Part shown: positions 34,554-43,461 of the stretch, in pieces
How positions within the stretch are numbered: position 1 is the stretch's first letter
How the letters are laid out: the number at the start of each line of letters is the position of its first letter
Origin: Candidatus Chlorohelix allophototropha
GTDB taxonomy: Bacteria > Chloroflexota > Chloroflexia > Chloroheliales > Chloroheliaceae
Assembly: GCF_030389965.1 (NCBI RefSeq)
Contig: NZ_CP128401.1
Coordinates: forward strand, 310,001-374,000
Direction: 5' to 3'
Length of the DNA stretch: 64,000 nucleotides
Position numbers and translations under genes: made by a program
The notes under the pieces: generated by a model
What the model was told of the DNA's origin: nothing
What the model saw: the letters and a program-made list of their open reading frames with translations, nothing else
Database searches by the model: none

Positions 34554-36824
34554 ATGAAATACACTAATCTTTTAAGATATTGTTTGCTCGGTATTCTGGT
34601 AATGGCATTTAGCTTTTTTGGATATTTTGCCCCGGCTTTGGCGGCAGAAGCCAGCCAGTATTTCCCCGAAACCAAACATACGGTGAGCGGGAAATTTCTG
34701 GATTATTGGCGCAACAACGGTGGTCTGCCCACCTACGGCTACCCCATCACCGACGCGCAGATGGAGACTGACCCTGAGACAGGCAAGCAATTCCTCACCC
34801 AATGGTTTGAGCGCCACAGACTTGAGCTACACCCTGAGAATGCTGGTACGAAGTACGAGGTACTGGCGGGGTTGCTGGGTAAAGACCTGCGCCGGGAAGC
34901 GCTGACGGTTGACCCCGACTTCGTGAAAGCGGATGTCCTCTATAACAACGCTTATTCCAAAGAGGTGCAGTGGTACTTCCTTGAAACCGGGCACAACCTG
35001 CGCTTCCACTTCCTAGAGTATTGGCAGCAGAACGGTGGTTTGGAACGCTTCGGCTACCCCATCAGCGAGGAGCATAAAGAGGTTGACCCTGAAACTGGGA
35101 ACGTGTATGTAATGCAGTGGTTCGAACGGGCTAGATTTGAGTCACACCCCGAAAATGCCGGTACGCCCTATGACGTATTACTGGGGCTATTGGGAAAGCA
35201 GATTAAAACCCCCAAGGCTGATAACGTTGATTTCGTATGGAAGATTGGGGGAAATTATAACGGACTTAAGAACCCGTCAGAAATAGCAGTGGATGGGCAA
35301 GGTAATGTTTATGTTGCCGATAAAGATAATAATAGAATTCAAAAATATGATGGTAGTGGCAAATTTATTTCTAGGTGGGGTAGTCAAGGAAATGAAGGTG
35401 GACAGTTTAGCGCTCCCTTTGGAATAGCAGTAGATAGACAAGGCAATATTTATGTTGCTGATTGGGGTAACTCTCGTATCCAAAAGTTTGATGGAAGTGG
35501 TAGATTTCTCCTCAAGTGGGGTAGTTTCGGCAGCGGCGATGGGCAGTTTAGGGATCCCTATGGTATTGCAGTGGACGGGCAGGACTATGTATTTGTCACT
35601 GACTCTGTCAATCATCGTATCCAGAAGTTCGATGGAAAGGGTAATCTTCTCCTCAAGTGGGGTAGTCAAGGAAATGAAGCTGGGCAGTTTAACGACCCTA
35701 GAGAAGTAGCAATGGACGGGCAAGGCAATGTCTACGTGGCTGATATGGCTAACCACCGTATTCAAAAGTTCGACAACAATGGAAAGTTCCTTCTTAAGTG
35801 GGGCAGCTTTAATACAGGGGATGGGCAGTTTCTCTGGCCTCGAGGAATAGCAGTGGATGGGCAGGGTAACGTTTATGTGGTTGATTCTGTACGTATCCAG
35901 AAATTCGATGGGAACGGTAGGTTTCTCCTCAAGTGGGATAGCAGCGGTACTGGAATAGCAGTGGATGGGCAGGGTAATCTCTTTGTCGCTGATACTAACA
36001 ACAACCGTGTCCAGAAGTTTGATAGCAATGGGAGATTTCTACTCAAATGGGGCAGCGGAAATAATGGAGATGGGCAGTTTAGCAATCCCGAAGGAATAGC
36101 GGTTGATGGGCAAGGTAATCTCTTTGTAGTCGATAGGGGTAACCAACGCATCCAGAAGTTTGATCAGAACGGTAAGTTCCTGACCAAATGGGGCAGCAGC
36201 GGTAATGAAATAATTGGCATAGCAGTAGATAGACAGGGCAATGTCTTTGTCGCAGGTGACGTTATCCAGAAGTTTGACACTAATGGCAAGTTCCTCCTCA
36301 AGTGGGGTAGCGGCGGTAGTGGGAATGGGCAGTTTAGTTGGGCCTATGGCATAGCAGTAGATGGACAGGGCAATGTCTTTGTCGCCGATACAGGAAATAG
36401 CCGAATCCAAAAGTTTGACGGGAGTGGCAGATTGCTAAGCAAATGGGATAGCAAGGGCAGCGGGGATGGGCAGTTTAACTGGCCCAATGGCATAGCAATA
36501 GATGGACAGGGCAATGTCTTTGTCGCTGATGCTAACAACAACCGCATCCAGAAGTTTGACACTAATGGCAAGTTCCTGAGCAAATGGGATAGCGCTGGCG
36601 GGAGAGTAGCGGTAGATGAGCGGGGCAATATCTTTGTCGCCGATACAGGAAATAGCCGAATCCAGAAGTTTGACGGAAGCGGCAGGCTGTTGAGCAAATG
36701 GGGTAGCAGCGGTAGCGGGGATGGGCAGTTTAACTTTACTGAAGGCGTAGCGGTGGATGAGCAGGGCAATGTTTATGTGGCAGATTCTGGCAACAACCGT
36801 ATCCAGAAGTTCCGGCAGCGCTAA
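34554..36824 (+). CDS. Secreted NHL-repeat protein 4
   Basis: 756 residues from the ATG at 34554 (a GTG at 34545 is possible; GGAG lies between them). Signal peptide (LLGILVMAFSFFGYF, PALAAEAS), two W/Y-rich repeats, then about twelve NHL repeats, some shortened (RIQKFDGNGRFLLKWDSSGTGIAVDG in part), which would make an irregular propeller. Ends RIQKFRQR. Bases 34749-35038 match 32388-32677 of NHL gene 3 exactly, whereas the rest has diverged, a sign of gene conversion. The ESCRT-like gene follows after 29 bases. Confidence 0.92.
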   Translation: MKYTNLLRYCLLGILVMAFSFFGYFAPALAAEASQYFPETKHTVSGKFLDYWRNNGGLPTYGYPITDAQMETDPETGKQFLTQWFERHRLELHPENAGTKYEVLAGLLGKDLRREALTVDPDFVKADVLYNNAYSKEVQWYFLETGHNLRFHFLEYWQQNGGLERFGYPISEEHKEVDPETGNVYVMQWFERARFESHPENAGTPYDVLLGLLGKQIKTPKADNVDFVWKIGGNYNGLKNPSEIAVDGQGNVYVADKDNNRIQKYDGSGKFISRWGSQGNEGGQFSAPFGIAVDRQGNIYVADWGNSRIQKFDGSGRFLLKWGSFGSGDGQFRDPYGIAVDGQDYVFVTDSVNHRIQKFDGKGNLLLKWGSQGNEAGQFNDPREVAMDGQGNVYVADMANHRIQKFDNNGKFLLKWGSFNTGDGQFLWPRGIAVDGQGNVYVVDSVRIQKFDGNGRFLLKWDSSGTGIAVDGQGNLFVADTNNNRVQKFDSNGRFLLKWGSGNNGDGQFSNPEGIAVDGQGNLFVVDRGNQRIQKFDQNGKFLTKWGSSGNEIIGIAVDRQGNVFVAGDVIQKFDTNGKFLLKWGSGGSGNGQFSWAYGIAVDGQGNVFVADTGNSRIQKFDGSGRLLSKWDSKGSGDGQFNWPNGIAIDGQGNVFVADANNNRIQKFDTNGKFLSKWDSAGGRVAVDERGNIFVADTGNSRIQKFDGSGRLLSKWGSSGSGDGQFNFTEGVAVDEQGNVYVADSGNNRIQKFRQR

Positions 36825-36853
36825 TCAATCACAAGAAAGAGAGGGGTAAGGGC

Positions 36854-37432
36854 ATGAACCTGTTTGAGGGCAACCGCAAGAAGAAGGAGCAGGAGCGCGA
36901 GGTCGAGTTCCGGCAGGGACTGAACCGCATCCGTTCCTACCTCGCCGAGTGCCGCCAGCACCAGAAGCGCTATTGGGATTTGGCTCGTCGCGCCCGCTCT
37001 ATGGACGACCAACCCCAGTGTGAGCTTATCTCCCGCCGTTACCTCTGGACTACCGCCCAGATCAAAGCCTGGGAGAAGTATCTGCTCCAACTCGAAACCC
37101 TTTCCCTCACCCGTGAGCAGGTGCGCGCCTCCACCGCTTTCGGGCAATCCCTTTCCAACCTCTCCGCTTCGATGCTGTCGGGAGCCAGCCCGGCTGAGCT
37201 TTCCAGAATGCAGCACGACCTCGAACAGGCGATTGCCCGTGGCGCCAGTCTCGATGAGACCCTCTCGGTAGCGCTGGAAGCCAGTAGCCGCAGCCTGCTA
37301 AATAATCCCTCCCTCGCTCAAACGGTTGCTTGGGAGTCCGAGTTCGCCCGCTCCGAAGGTCCCGCTGAGCAGGAACAGTCCGAGCTTCAAGAGATTTACC
37401 GACGTTTGGATGAGGAGTTACACTCCAAATAG
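36854..37432 (+). CDS. Helical coiled-coil protein, possibly ESCRT-III/PspA-like
   Basis: 192 residues, almost all predicted helix, no signal peptide or membrane segment. A basic helix (RKKKEQEREVEFRQGLNRIR) is followed by a long one with ...ISRRYLWTTAQIKAWEKYLLQLET, then a shorter helix (LSRMQHDLEQAI) and a terminal helix ending EIYRRLDEEL. The order resembles the Snf7/ESCRT-III and PspA/Vipp1 fold: basic helix 1, long hairpin arm helix 2, and a small C-terminal helix. Such proteins polymerise on membranes. This is pattern-based inference; a simple coiled-coil linker is the alternative. GAGGGG precedes the ATG by five bases. Last gene of the NHL 3-4 unit and cytoplasmic, unlike the NHL proteins. 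Confidence 0.55.
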   Translation: MNLFEGNRKKKEQEREVEFRQGLNRIRSYLAECRQHQKRYWDLARRARSMDDQPQCELISRRYLWTTAQIKAWEKYLLQLETLSLTREQVRASTAFGQSLSNLSASMLSGASPAELSRMQHDLEQAIARGASLDETLSVALEASSRSLLNNPSLAQTVAWESEFARSEGPAEQEQSELQEIYRRLDEELHSK

Positions 37433-37478
37433 ATTTTTAGCGACATTTCCCGCTTTTTCTCCGCTTCTTCCCTAATAT
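37433..37478 (+). promoter_or_regulatory. Regulon box e and -10 of the FHA operon
   Basis: Perfect ATTTTTAGCGACA at 37433-37445, overlapping the end of the previous gene by no bases, then 27 bp and TAATAT at 37473-37478. The FHA gene starts at 37545. Confidence 0.7.
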
Positions 37479-37544
37479 AGTAGGAGCAGTTGCTTGAGGT
37501 AGTTCCAATCTTTAGCTAAGCGCCAATCGCAGGAGAATCTTCCT

Positions 37545-38453
37545 ATGAAACAGCCAGACTTCAACCAAGGCACGCCCTCTTATCCCGATGAACCAGAGCA
37601 AGCTATCCCTACCGGAGAAATGAGCCTCTCCGGTTTCCAACTGGTAGCGCTCAGCCCTGCCAGCTTGCAAGGGCAGGTCTTCCCCTTGCCTGTAACGAAA
37701 GCTGACGATCGCGCTCTTGAAATCGGACGCAAGCCCTCCTACATCTACGGTGGTATCACTATCCCTCTGAAGGAATTGGCAGAGGTACATCTATATATGA
37801 AGGTGAGCGGTTCGGTGGTTCAGGTCTATCACGAACCGGCGACCTACTTGGCGCTCAAAGGCGGTAAAACGCTGGCTGCCAGTAAATGGCATTCCCTTAG
37901 ACCAGAAGCAGTGCTGGAGTGCGGTTACAATATCCAACTAAAGCTGGTGAGAGTAGAGGATGCGGCTCCGCATACCCCTTATATGGGAGAGGAAGAAGAA
38001 CCATCAATCCAGTTCCAATCGCATTCTCAGGCCCCATCCCAGTCTCTGTTACCGGCTTATCGGTTGCGCATCGTCCAGAGCCGTTATGCTATCCCCCTCG
38101 ATAAGCTGGAGTTCTCGCTGGAGGAAGGGGAGGTGGTGGAAATCGGGCGAGAAGCGGTTACAGTAAATAAACACCGCCGCCTGATCATTAACGAACCCAA
38201 GGTAAGCCAGTACCACGCTTGGTTAATCAAACGCAATGGGCAGTTTGAACTGCACGATGGGCAGTATAACAGTAACAAGGTGAGCAGAAATGGGACGTTT
38301 ATTTCCAACCCGGAAGGGGGCTGGATGAAAATCGCCGAAGGCACTCCCCATTTTATCAATCCGGGAGCGGTAGCGCACGGTTTCGAGATAAAAGTTGGGC
38401 ATACCTATCTAGTGCTGGAAAAGACCGAGCAAGCAGAGCTTTTTACCGAATAA
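37545..38453 (+). CDS. FHA-domain protein
   Basis: 302 residues, cytoplasmic. A C-terminal FHA domain binds phosphothreonine: VVEIGREAV (Gly-Arg), VSQYHAWLI (Ser..His) and SRNGTFI (Asn-Gly). The N-terminal half (ALEIGRKPSYIYGG, HLYMKVSGSVVQV) looks like a second, degenerate FHA fold without the Ser-His pair. It would read the products of the neighbouring Ser/Thr kinases. First gene of the unit behind box e. A gene for an SPFH-like/FHA membrane protein follows after 16 bases. Confidence 0.85.
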   Translation: MKQPDFNQGTPSYPDEPEQAIPTGEMSLSGFQLVALSPASLQGQVFPLPVTKADDRALEIGRKPSYIYGGITIPLKELAEVHLYMKVSGSVVQVYHEPATYLALKGGKTLAASKWHSLRPEAVLECGYNIQLKLVRVEDAAPHTPYMGEEEEPSIQFQSHSQAPSQSLLPAYRLRIVQSRYAIPLDKLEFSLEEGEVVEIGREAVTVNKHRRLIINEPKVSQYHAWLIKRNGQFELHDGQYNSNKVSRNGTFISNPEGGWMKIAEGTPHFINPGAVAHGFEIKVGHTYLVLEKTEQAELFTE

Positions 38454-38469
38454 GGAGCCGTTCAGAAAG

Positions 38470-40155
38470 ATGGAACACAATTTACCTACTCTTACGGACT
38501 ACAACGATACTAGACTCTTCTTGCGGATTATTCCCAAAGACAACAAGCGGATTGATCCTAGCGATGACGATGGCAAGGTGCTGAAGCTGCAAAACGGGCG
38601 GGCAGTGGAGGAACTGTCCGAAGCCCAGAACCGTTCGCGGGAGCAAACCCGTGATGGCAACGGCTACATTAAGGTCAGCGCTTTTCTCAAAACTATCAGC
38701 TTGGTAAACGCCTTATACCAACAGGATAGCGCAAAGTGTCTGTTGCGTTTCGGCTTCGAATATACCCTAAAGGTCAATGATGCCATCCGCTTCTACAACT
38801 ATGTAAGAGACCAATATGAGCGCGGGGCTTTTGGGAAGGAGACCTCACTAGAAGACCTGACGGTAAGGCAACTGTTCAATAGCCTGTTTATTTCTCTATT
38901 CAAAGAGTTGGCGTTGCAGCTTCAGCAATTCGACCCGGATATGGCGCGGCAGGATGAAAGCACTAGGCAGGGAATTATGCGCCTGTTTGAGGAACTGATT
39001 AGGCAAAGGGGCGCTGATTTGAATAAGGCTGGGTTATCATTCTACCAAGAGGCTGGCATAACGCTGCTGGTGGAAAATGAGACCGACAAACTGCTATTGG
39101 CGCATGAAAAAGACAATCACCGCCAAATGCGGGAAGCTCTAAAGCCGCCCGTCAAGGAAGCGCCTAAACCCCCTGCGCCACTACCACCTCAATCTCCTAC
39201 TAGCCACTGGCTAGATCGCTTCGAGCTTGGCTCAATCAGCCCACTGATTGCGACCACCGGGCTATCGCTGGCAGTCTTTAACAGCCTCAAGGATAAAGCC
39301 ACGACTGTGCCGGGGTTCTTTCTGGCAGTCGGCTTACCCTTAACGCTGCTACTTACGGTTATTACGCTTTATCTGCTGGTCAGAAAGCGGAAGAACAAAT
39401 TGGCGGTTGTGGCGCATTTCAACTCCCCGCGTCCGCGCAAGGTCAGCAAGCGACAGTGGCGTTTCAGGCTGGGGGATTTTATCGCGGTCTCAGCGCTGGC
39501 GCTGGCTTATATCACTTTCATGCTAGACCGAGTGTCGGCGGAAGCGCAGGTAGGGTTGGTGGCGCTACCCTCCGGAGTTGCGATTATGGCAGCGTTAATC
39601 CTGTACCTTTCCACCCGTAACCGGACTGAAACGGTTACAGTCCCACCTGTGTTTCCGCCAATCCCTGTACCACCGGTAGAACCGTCCAACAAGTCTGAGC
39701 CACCGCAAGAACTGCCCAAGCCTGAACCGGTAGTGGCATTCGAGTTGGAGGTGAAGGACGGACTGAACCCGGGCAGGCTCAGACTTACGCTCGACTCGAA
39801 GAAGATTATTGAATGCGGCTTGGATAATTACGGCAGTGACAAGCTGTACTTCTGGGCATCAGACAACGCCGCCCGACGCTGGGAACTGAGCGCGCCCAAT
39901 CCTGAAGCGATAAAGGGAGTTTCCAAACAGCACGCTCATTTCAAGCTGGAGCAGGGGGAAGTCTGCGTGGTGAGCAGTAGCGTGGAGGGCGCTCCCAACA
40001 CTAACGGGGTGTACATCGGCGGAGAAAGAATGGATGACGGAGAGAGCAAGGGGCTAAGGGAAGGCGATTTGCTCGGCTTCGGTCCGCGCGGCAGTGGGCT
40101 AAACCGCCCCTTCTGCCGGGAGGGTGGCGTAACGCTGATAATCCACCGCAAATAA
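38470..40155 (+). CDS. Membrane protein with SPFH-like N-terminus and C-terminal FHA domain
   Basis: 561 residues. The N-terminal part (about 60-210) has the pattern of an SPFH/band-7 domain: a strand KCLLRFGFEYTLKVNDAIRFY, a helix LTVRQLFNSLFISLFKELAL and a LFEELIRQRGADLNKAGLSF segment. Next come a Pro-rich linker, two to four membrane helices (TTGLSLAVF, AVGLPLTLLLTVITLYLL, FIAVSALALAYITF, VAIMAALILYL), a Pro-rich linker, and an FHA domain with VSKQHAHF and NTNGVYIGG. It would tether phosphothreonine-bearing partners to the membrane. The SPFH call is pattern-based. The gene is followed by the interrupted NHL gene 5, whose ATG is 40 bases downstream. Confidence 0.7.
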   Translation: MEHNLPTLTDYNDTRLFLRIIPKDNKRIDPSDDDGKVLKLQNGRAVEELSEAQNRSREQTRDGNGYIKVSAFLKTISLVNALYQQDSAKCLLRFGFEYTLKVNDAIRFYNYVRDQYERGAFGKETSLEDLTVRQLFNSLFISLFKELALQLQQFDPDMARQDESTRQGIMRLFEELIRQRGADLNKAGLSFYQEAGITLLVENETDKLLLAHEKDNHRQMREALKPPVKEAPKPPAPLPPQSPTSHWLDRFELGSISPLIATTGLSLAVFNSLKDKATTVPGFFLAVGLPLTLLLTVITLYLLVRKRKNKLAVVAHFNSPRPRKVSKRQWRFRLGDFIAVSALALAYITFMLDRVSAEAQVGLVALPSGVAIMAALILYLSTRNRTETVTVPPVFPPIPVPPVEPSNKSEPPQELPKPEPVVAFELEVKDGLNPGRLRLTLDSKKIIECGLDNYGSDKLYFWASDNAARRWELSAPNPEAIKGVSKQHAHFKLEQGEVCVVSSSVEGAPNTNGVYIGGERMDDGESKGLREGDLLGFGPRGSGLNRPFCREGGVTLIIHRK

Positions 40156-40213
40156 GACAGGTTGGGTAGATAAGATAAACAGGGAGAGCTAAGGATGAAC
40201 GGGATGAAGTTTG

Positions 40214-40221
40214 TAAGATTT
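40214..40221. repeat. 8-bp target duplication of IS66-type copy 1
   Basis: TAAGATTT at 40214-40221 recurs at 41726-41733. Eight base pairs is the normal duplication for IS66-family elements. Confidence 0.85.
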
Positions 40222-41725
40222 GTAACAAATCAGCCAGGGTCAGTTGACGAGGCTGGTAGACTAAAATAATGACACCTGCGCAAGAACTAGAACAACTTAG
40301 AATAGAAAATGCCCAATTGCGAGAACAACTGACTTCACGGGATGCCTTGGTTACCCAACTGATAGAGCGAATTCAAACCCTTGAAGCCCGGCTCTCTCAA
40401 GATAGCCATAATTCTTCCAAACCGCCTTCTTCCGACGAGTTTAAGCGCTCGCCCAAAAAACGCAGCTTGCGCAAATCCAGCGGTAAGAAACCGGGTGGTC
40501 AACCTGGTCACGAGGGTCAGGCTCTTAAACAAAGCGAAAACCCAGATGCAGTGATTGCGCATCTGCCCACCACCTGTGAAAAGTGCCAGACTGACTTAAC
40601 CAAAGAAGCAGCGCTACCTCACTTCGAGCCTCGTCAGGTTTTTGAGCTGCCTACTCAACTCAAACTGCACGTCACCGAACACCGCACTTACAGCAAAAAG
40701 TGTCCTACTTGTCAGACTGTTACCAAAGCCAAATTCCCGCAGTCCGTCAAGAATTGGGTGCAATACGGACCTGGGTTTCGGGCTCTGGCAGTTTACCTGA
40801 TCACTTATCAACTGCTGCCTTATGCCCGGGTGTGCGAGCTACTTAATGAAATCTACAGCGAAAGTCTTTCACCCGGCAGTTTGGTCAATATGATAGCGGA
40901 GTGCTACGAGCAATTGGCTGAGCCAGAAAAAACCATCAAGACAGCGCTTACCCAGGTCAAAGTGTTACATTGCGATGAAACCGGGTTGTACGTAGAAGGC
41001 AAGCGCCACTGGTTGCACGTAGCCAGCACACCACATTTAACCCACTATGCTCACCATTTACGGCGAGGTAGTAAAGCCACAGACGAGATTGGGATTTTAC
41101 CGGCTTTCCAGGGCGCAGCGATCCACGACGGTTGGTCTAACTATCTGCGCTATGCCTGTACCCACGGTCTGTGTAACGCCCATCATCTCAGGGAACTTGC
41201 TTTTGTCTACGAACAACTCAAGCAGGCGTGGGCGGCTGAGTTCACCACCCTTCTTGTGGACTTGAAAGAAGAAGTGGAAGTCGCCAGGGCTAGGTCTGAA
41301 ACCAGTTTAAGCAGTGCACGGTTAGCGCATTTCGAAGAGCGCTACCAGCAATTGATCGCACAGGGTCTGGCAGCTAATCCTCCTCCCCAGGGTGGCTGGC
41401 CTTGTGGAAAACGGGGCAAGCCCCGGCAGAGCAAGCCTAAGAACTTACTGGATCGGCTGGATAAACAGCGTCATCAAGTGCTGCTGTTTGCCTACCGTTT
41501 TGATGTGCCTTTTGATAACAATTTAGCCGAGCGTGATATTCGGATGGTTAAAGTGCAACAAAAAGTTTCAGGTTGTTTTCGCAGTCAGGAGGGTGCCAGC
41601 TTCTTTTGTCGGATAAGAGGCTACCTTTCCACCATGAAAAAGCAAGGTGAAAATTTGTTGGTAGCACTCCTTGACACTTTTTGTGGGCATCCTCCCCTTC
41701 CCAAGCTTTTGGTCTGAACTGTTAC
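40222..41725. mobile_element. IS66-type element, copy 1, 1504 bp
   Basis: Begins GTAACAAATCAGCC and ends GGTCTGAACTGTTAC, imperfect inverted repeats with GTAAC termini, flanked by TAAGATTT. One long transposase gene, as in the single-gene ISBst12 branch of IS66. The same-length copy 2 lies at 47668-49171. It sits in the signal peptide of NHL gene 5. Confidence 0.9.
40269..41717 (+). CDS. IS66-family transposase (copy 1)
   Basis: 482 residues: N-terminal coiled coil, a basic PPSSDEFKRSPKKRSLRK segment, zinc ribbon (CEKCQTDL and CPTCQTV), then a DDE core with LHCDETGLYV, AIHDGWSNYL and NNLAERDIRMVKVQQK. All catalytic residues are present. The first ~28 residues differ strongly from those of copy 2, while the remaining 450 are nearly identical, so the two elements are mosaics of a common body with different 5' ends. 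Confidence 0.9.
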   Translation: MTPAQELEQLRIENAQLREQLTSRDALVTQLIERIQTLEARLSQDSHNSSKPPSSDEFKRSPKKRSLRKSSGKKPGGQPGHEGQALKQSENPDAVIAHLPTTCEKCQTDLTKEAALPHFEPRQVFELPTQLKLHVTEHRTYSKKCPTCQTVTKAKFPQSVKNWVQYGPGFRALAVYLITYQLLPYARVCELLNEIYSESLSPGSLVNMIAECYEQLAEPEKTIKTALTQVKVLHCDETGLYVEGKRHWLHVASTPHLTHYAHHLRRGSKATDEIGILPAFQGAAIHDGWSNYLRYACTHGLCNAHHLRELAFVYEQLKQAWAAEFTTLLVDLKEEVEVARARSETSLSSARLAHFEERYQQLIAQGLAANPPPQGGWPCGKRGKPRQSKPKNLLDRLDKQRHQVLLFAYRFDVPFDNNLAERDIRMVKVQQKVSGCFRSQEGASFFCRIRGYLSTMKKQGENLLVALLDTFCGHPPLPKLLV

Positions 41726-42245
41726 TAAGATTTAGCGGTTTTGCAGTAACGCTACTGGCTTTGAGCTTATTTTTGACTCCGGTAATAAGCACGCAAGCAG
41801 CGGAAGCAAGCCAATATTTCCCGGAGACGGGACATACGGTGAGCGGGAAGTTTCTGGACTACTGGCGCAACAACGGTGGTCTGCCCACCTACGGCTACCC
41901 CATCACCGACGCTCAAATGGAAACCGACCCTGAAACGGGTAAGCAATTCCTCACCCAGTGGTTTGAGCGGCACAGACTTGAGCTTCACCCTGAGAATGCT
42001 GGTACAAAGTACGAGGTGTTGGCTGGACTTCTGGGCAAGGACTTGCGCCGAGAAGCCTTGGCGGTTGACCCCGATTTCCAGAAGGCGGATGTCCTCAATA
42101 ACACTGCGTATTCTAAAGATGTGCAGTGTTATTTCCCTGAAACCGTGAAATGACCCAGTTTGTCAAGACAAAAATAAAAGCTTGGTTAAGGAGTGATACA
42201 GTCCTTTCTATAGAACTAATAATGTTAAATAGCTAGTAACTCTTT

Positions 42246-43115
42246 TTAGCTCTTTAACATAATTACTGGTGTCACGGTATTGAAATAAACCTGAGCCGGT
42301 GTCTGATATTTCAAAGCCTGATGAGGTCGAGTATTATTGTAGAAATCGAAATACTCACCAATCCCTAGCTTTGCTTCTTTGGGGTTCTCAAATTGTGCTA
42401 AATAAACACACTCATATTTTAAGGAACGCCAGAGCCTTTCGGTGAAAACATTATCTAGTGCTCGCCCACGTCCATCCATACTTAACTTTACACCTGCGCC
42501 CAATATCAAAGCAGTGTATTTAGGACTGGTAAAATGACTACCTTGGTCACTGTTAAAGATCTCCGGTTTTATCTTCGCCAACGCTCGCTCGGTAGTTCTA
42601 AGCACAAAATCGATTTCCAGAGTATCAGATAATTCCCAACTTACCACATATCTGCTGTACCAGTCGATGACAGCCACCAGATAAAGCCAACCGTGTTTGA
42701 GCTTGATATATGTGATGTCGGTACCGAATACCTGAGCGGGTCTGGTTATAGCCAGGTTCCTTAAGAGATAGGGATATACCCGCTGCTTTTGATCTCGTTT
42801 CGAAAGATTAGGACCAGGATAGATTGCTTCTAGCCCCATCTCCCGCATATAGTTTTGCACCGTTTTGCGGTTGAGGTGCTTGCCTTCCCGCAGTAATTGT
42901 TGATGAATTCGCCGATATCCATAAAAAGGGTAAACGGTGTAAATCTCATCAATTCGGTGTTTGAGCTCAATTTCTCGTTCGGTTGGTGCTACTGAGCGGT
43001 AGTACAAACTGGAACGGCTAATTCCTAGCAACTCACTTTGTTTTGAGAGTGAGAGTTCAGCTTTTTGGGTTTCGATTAGGCTTAATCTGACCGACCTGGG
43101 CAAAGCCTGCTTCAC
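42246..43115 (-). CDS. IS3-family transposase OrfB (integrase core)
   Basis: 289 residues with an HTH_21 segment (YPFYGYRRIHQQL) and a retroviral-type integrase core: GTDITYIKL (D), NSDQGSHF (D) and DNVFTERLWRSLKYE (E). It starts at GTG 43115, directly after an A9 run, and would normally be made as a fusion with OrfA by frameshifting. Here OrfB lies +1 (or -2) relative to OrfA, not in the classical -1 frame. Confidence 0.9.
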   Translation of the reverse strand: MKQALPRSVRLSLIETQKAELSLSKQSELLGISRSSLYYRSVAPTEREIELKHRIDEIYTVYPFYGYRRIHQQLLREGKHLNRKTVQNYMREMGLEAIYPGPNLSKRDQKQRVYPYLLRNLAITRPAQVFGTDITYIKLKHGWLYLVAVIDWYSRYVVSWELSDTLEIDFVLRTTERALAKIKPEIFNSDQGSHFTSPKYTALILGAGVKLSMDGRGRALDNVFTERLWRSLKYECVYLAQFENPKEAKLGIGEYFDFYNNTRPHQALKYQTPAQVYFNTVTPVIMLKS

Positions 43116-43401
43116 TTTTTTTTTCTAACCACCTGAGCTGTGTAGTCAGGCGACCTATTTCGGCGTAAAGTTGTTCTTTTTCTTGTTCGTACTGTGCGGT
43201 CAGCAGCGCGATTTGCTTCTGAGTACGCTCATCAAAGGATTGTGGCAGACCTTTTAGAGCCAGTTGTTTCCATTTAGTGAGCATATTCGGATGAATACCA
43301 TATTCAGAAGCTATCTGGGTAAGGGTTTTATTACCTTCCAGCACTTCTTGCACTCTTTGAGACTTAAATGTGGGTGAATACTTTTTTCTAGGTGTTGTCA
43401 T
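43057..43401 (-). CDS. IS3-family OrfA (helix-turn-helix)
   Basis: 114 residues from the ATG at 43401. HTH_Tnp_1 domain (YSPTFKSQRVQEVLEGNKTLTQIASEYGIHPNMLTKWKQ pattern in part) followed by a leucine-zipper coiled coil (IALLTAQYEQEKEQLYAEIGRL) for binding the element's ends. The run of nine A's at 43124-43116 near the OrfB start is a candidate slip site. A codon at 43425 is the alternative start. Confidence 0.82.
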   Translation of the reverse strand: MTTPRKKYSPTFKSQRVQEVLEGNKTLTQIASEYGIHPNMLTKWKQLALKGLPQSFDERTQKQIALLTAQYEQEKEQLYAEIGRLTTQLRWLEKKSEAGFAQVGQIKPNRNPKS

Positions 43402-43461
43402 GTTTTTAAGTATACACCTTACCAAACCCTTTTTAGTTGTTCAGTTCTTCTGGTTCATTAT

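Larger units (their letters stand above)
40195..42145 (+). pseudogene. NHL-repeat protein 5, 5' part, split by an IS66-type element
   Basis: ATG at 40195 with GGAG eight bases upstream, then nine codons (MNGMKFVRF) before the IS66-type element at 40222. The gene resumes after the duplication at 41734 with the hydrophobic part of the signal peptide (GFAVTLLALSLFL, then TQAAEAS), two-repeat N-terminus and QCYFPET, and is cut again at 42146 by an IS3-type element. Removing both elements with one copy of each duplication leaves 732 continuous codons, so the gene was intact before the two insertions. An open frame from 41671 reads from inside the IS. Confidence 0.88.
42146..43461. mobile_element. 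IS3-type element, 1316 bp, inside NHL gene 5
   Basis: Starts GAAATGACCCAG after a T and ends in the complement of ATAATGAACCAG, imperfect inverted repeats matching 9 of 12. The flanks share ACCG (42142-42145 and 43462-43465), a 4-bp target duplication within the IS3-family range. Two overlapping minus-strand genes, orfA and orfB. The insertion lies between YFPET and GHNLRF of the second W/Y-rich repeat. Confidence 0.82.

Noticed and set aside
32971-36800. Dense repeats as a non-coding satellite or CRISPR
   Set aside because: The 141-bp periodicity equals 47 codons of NHL repeats and stays in frame through the genes.
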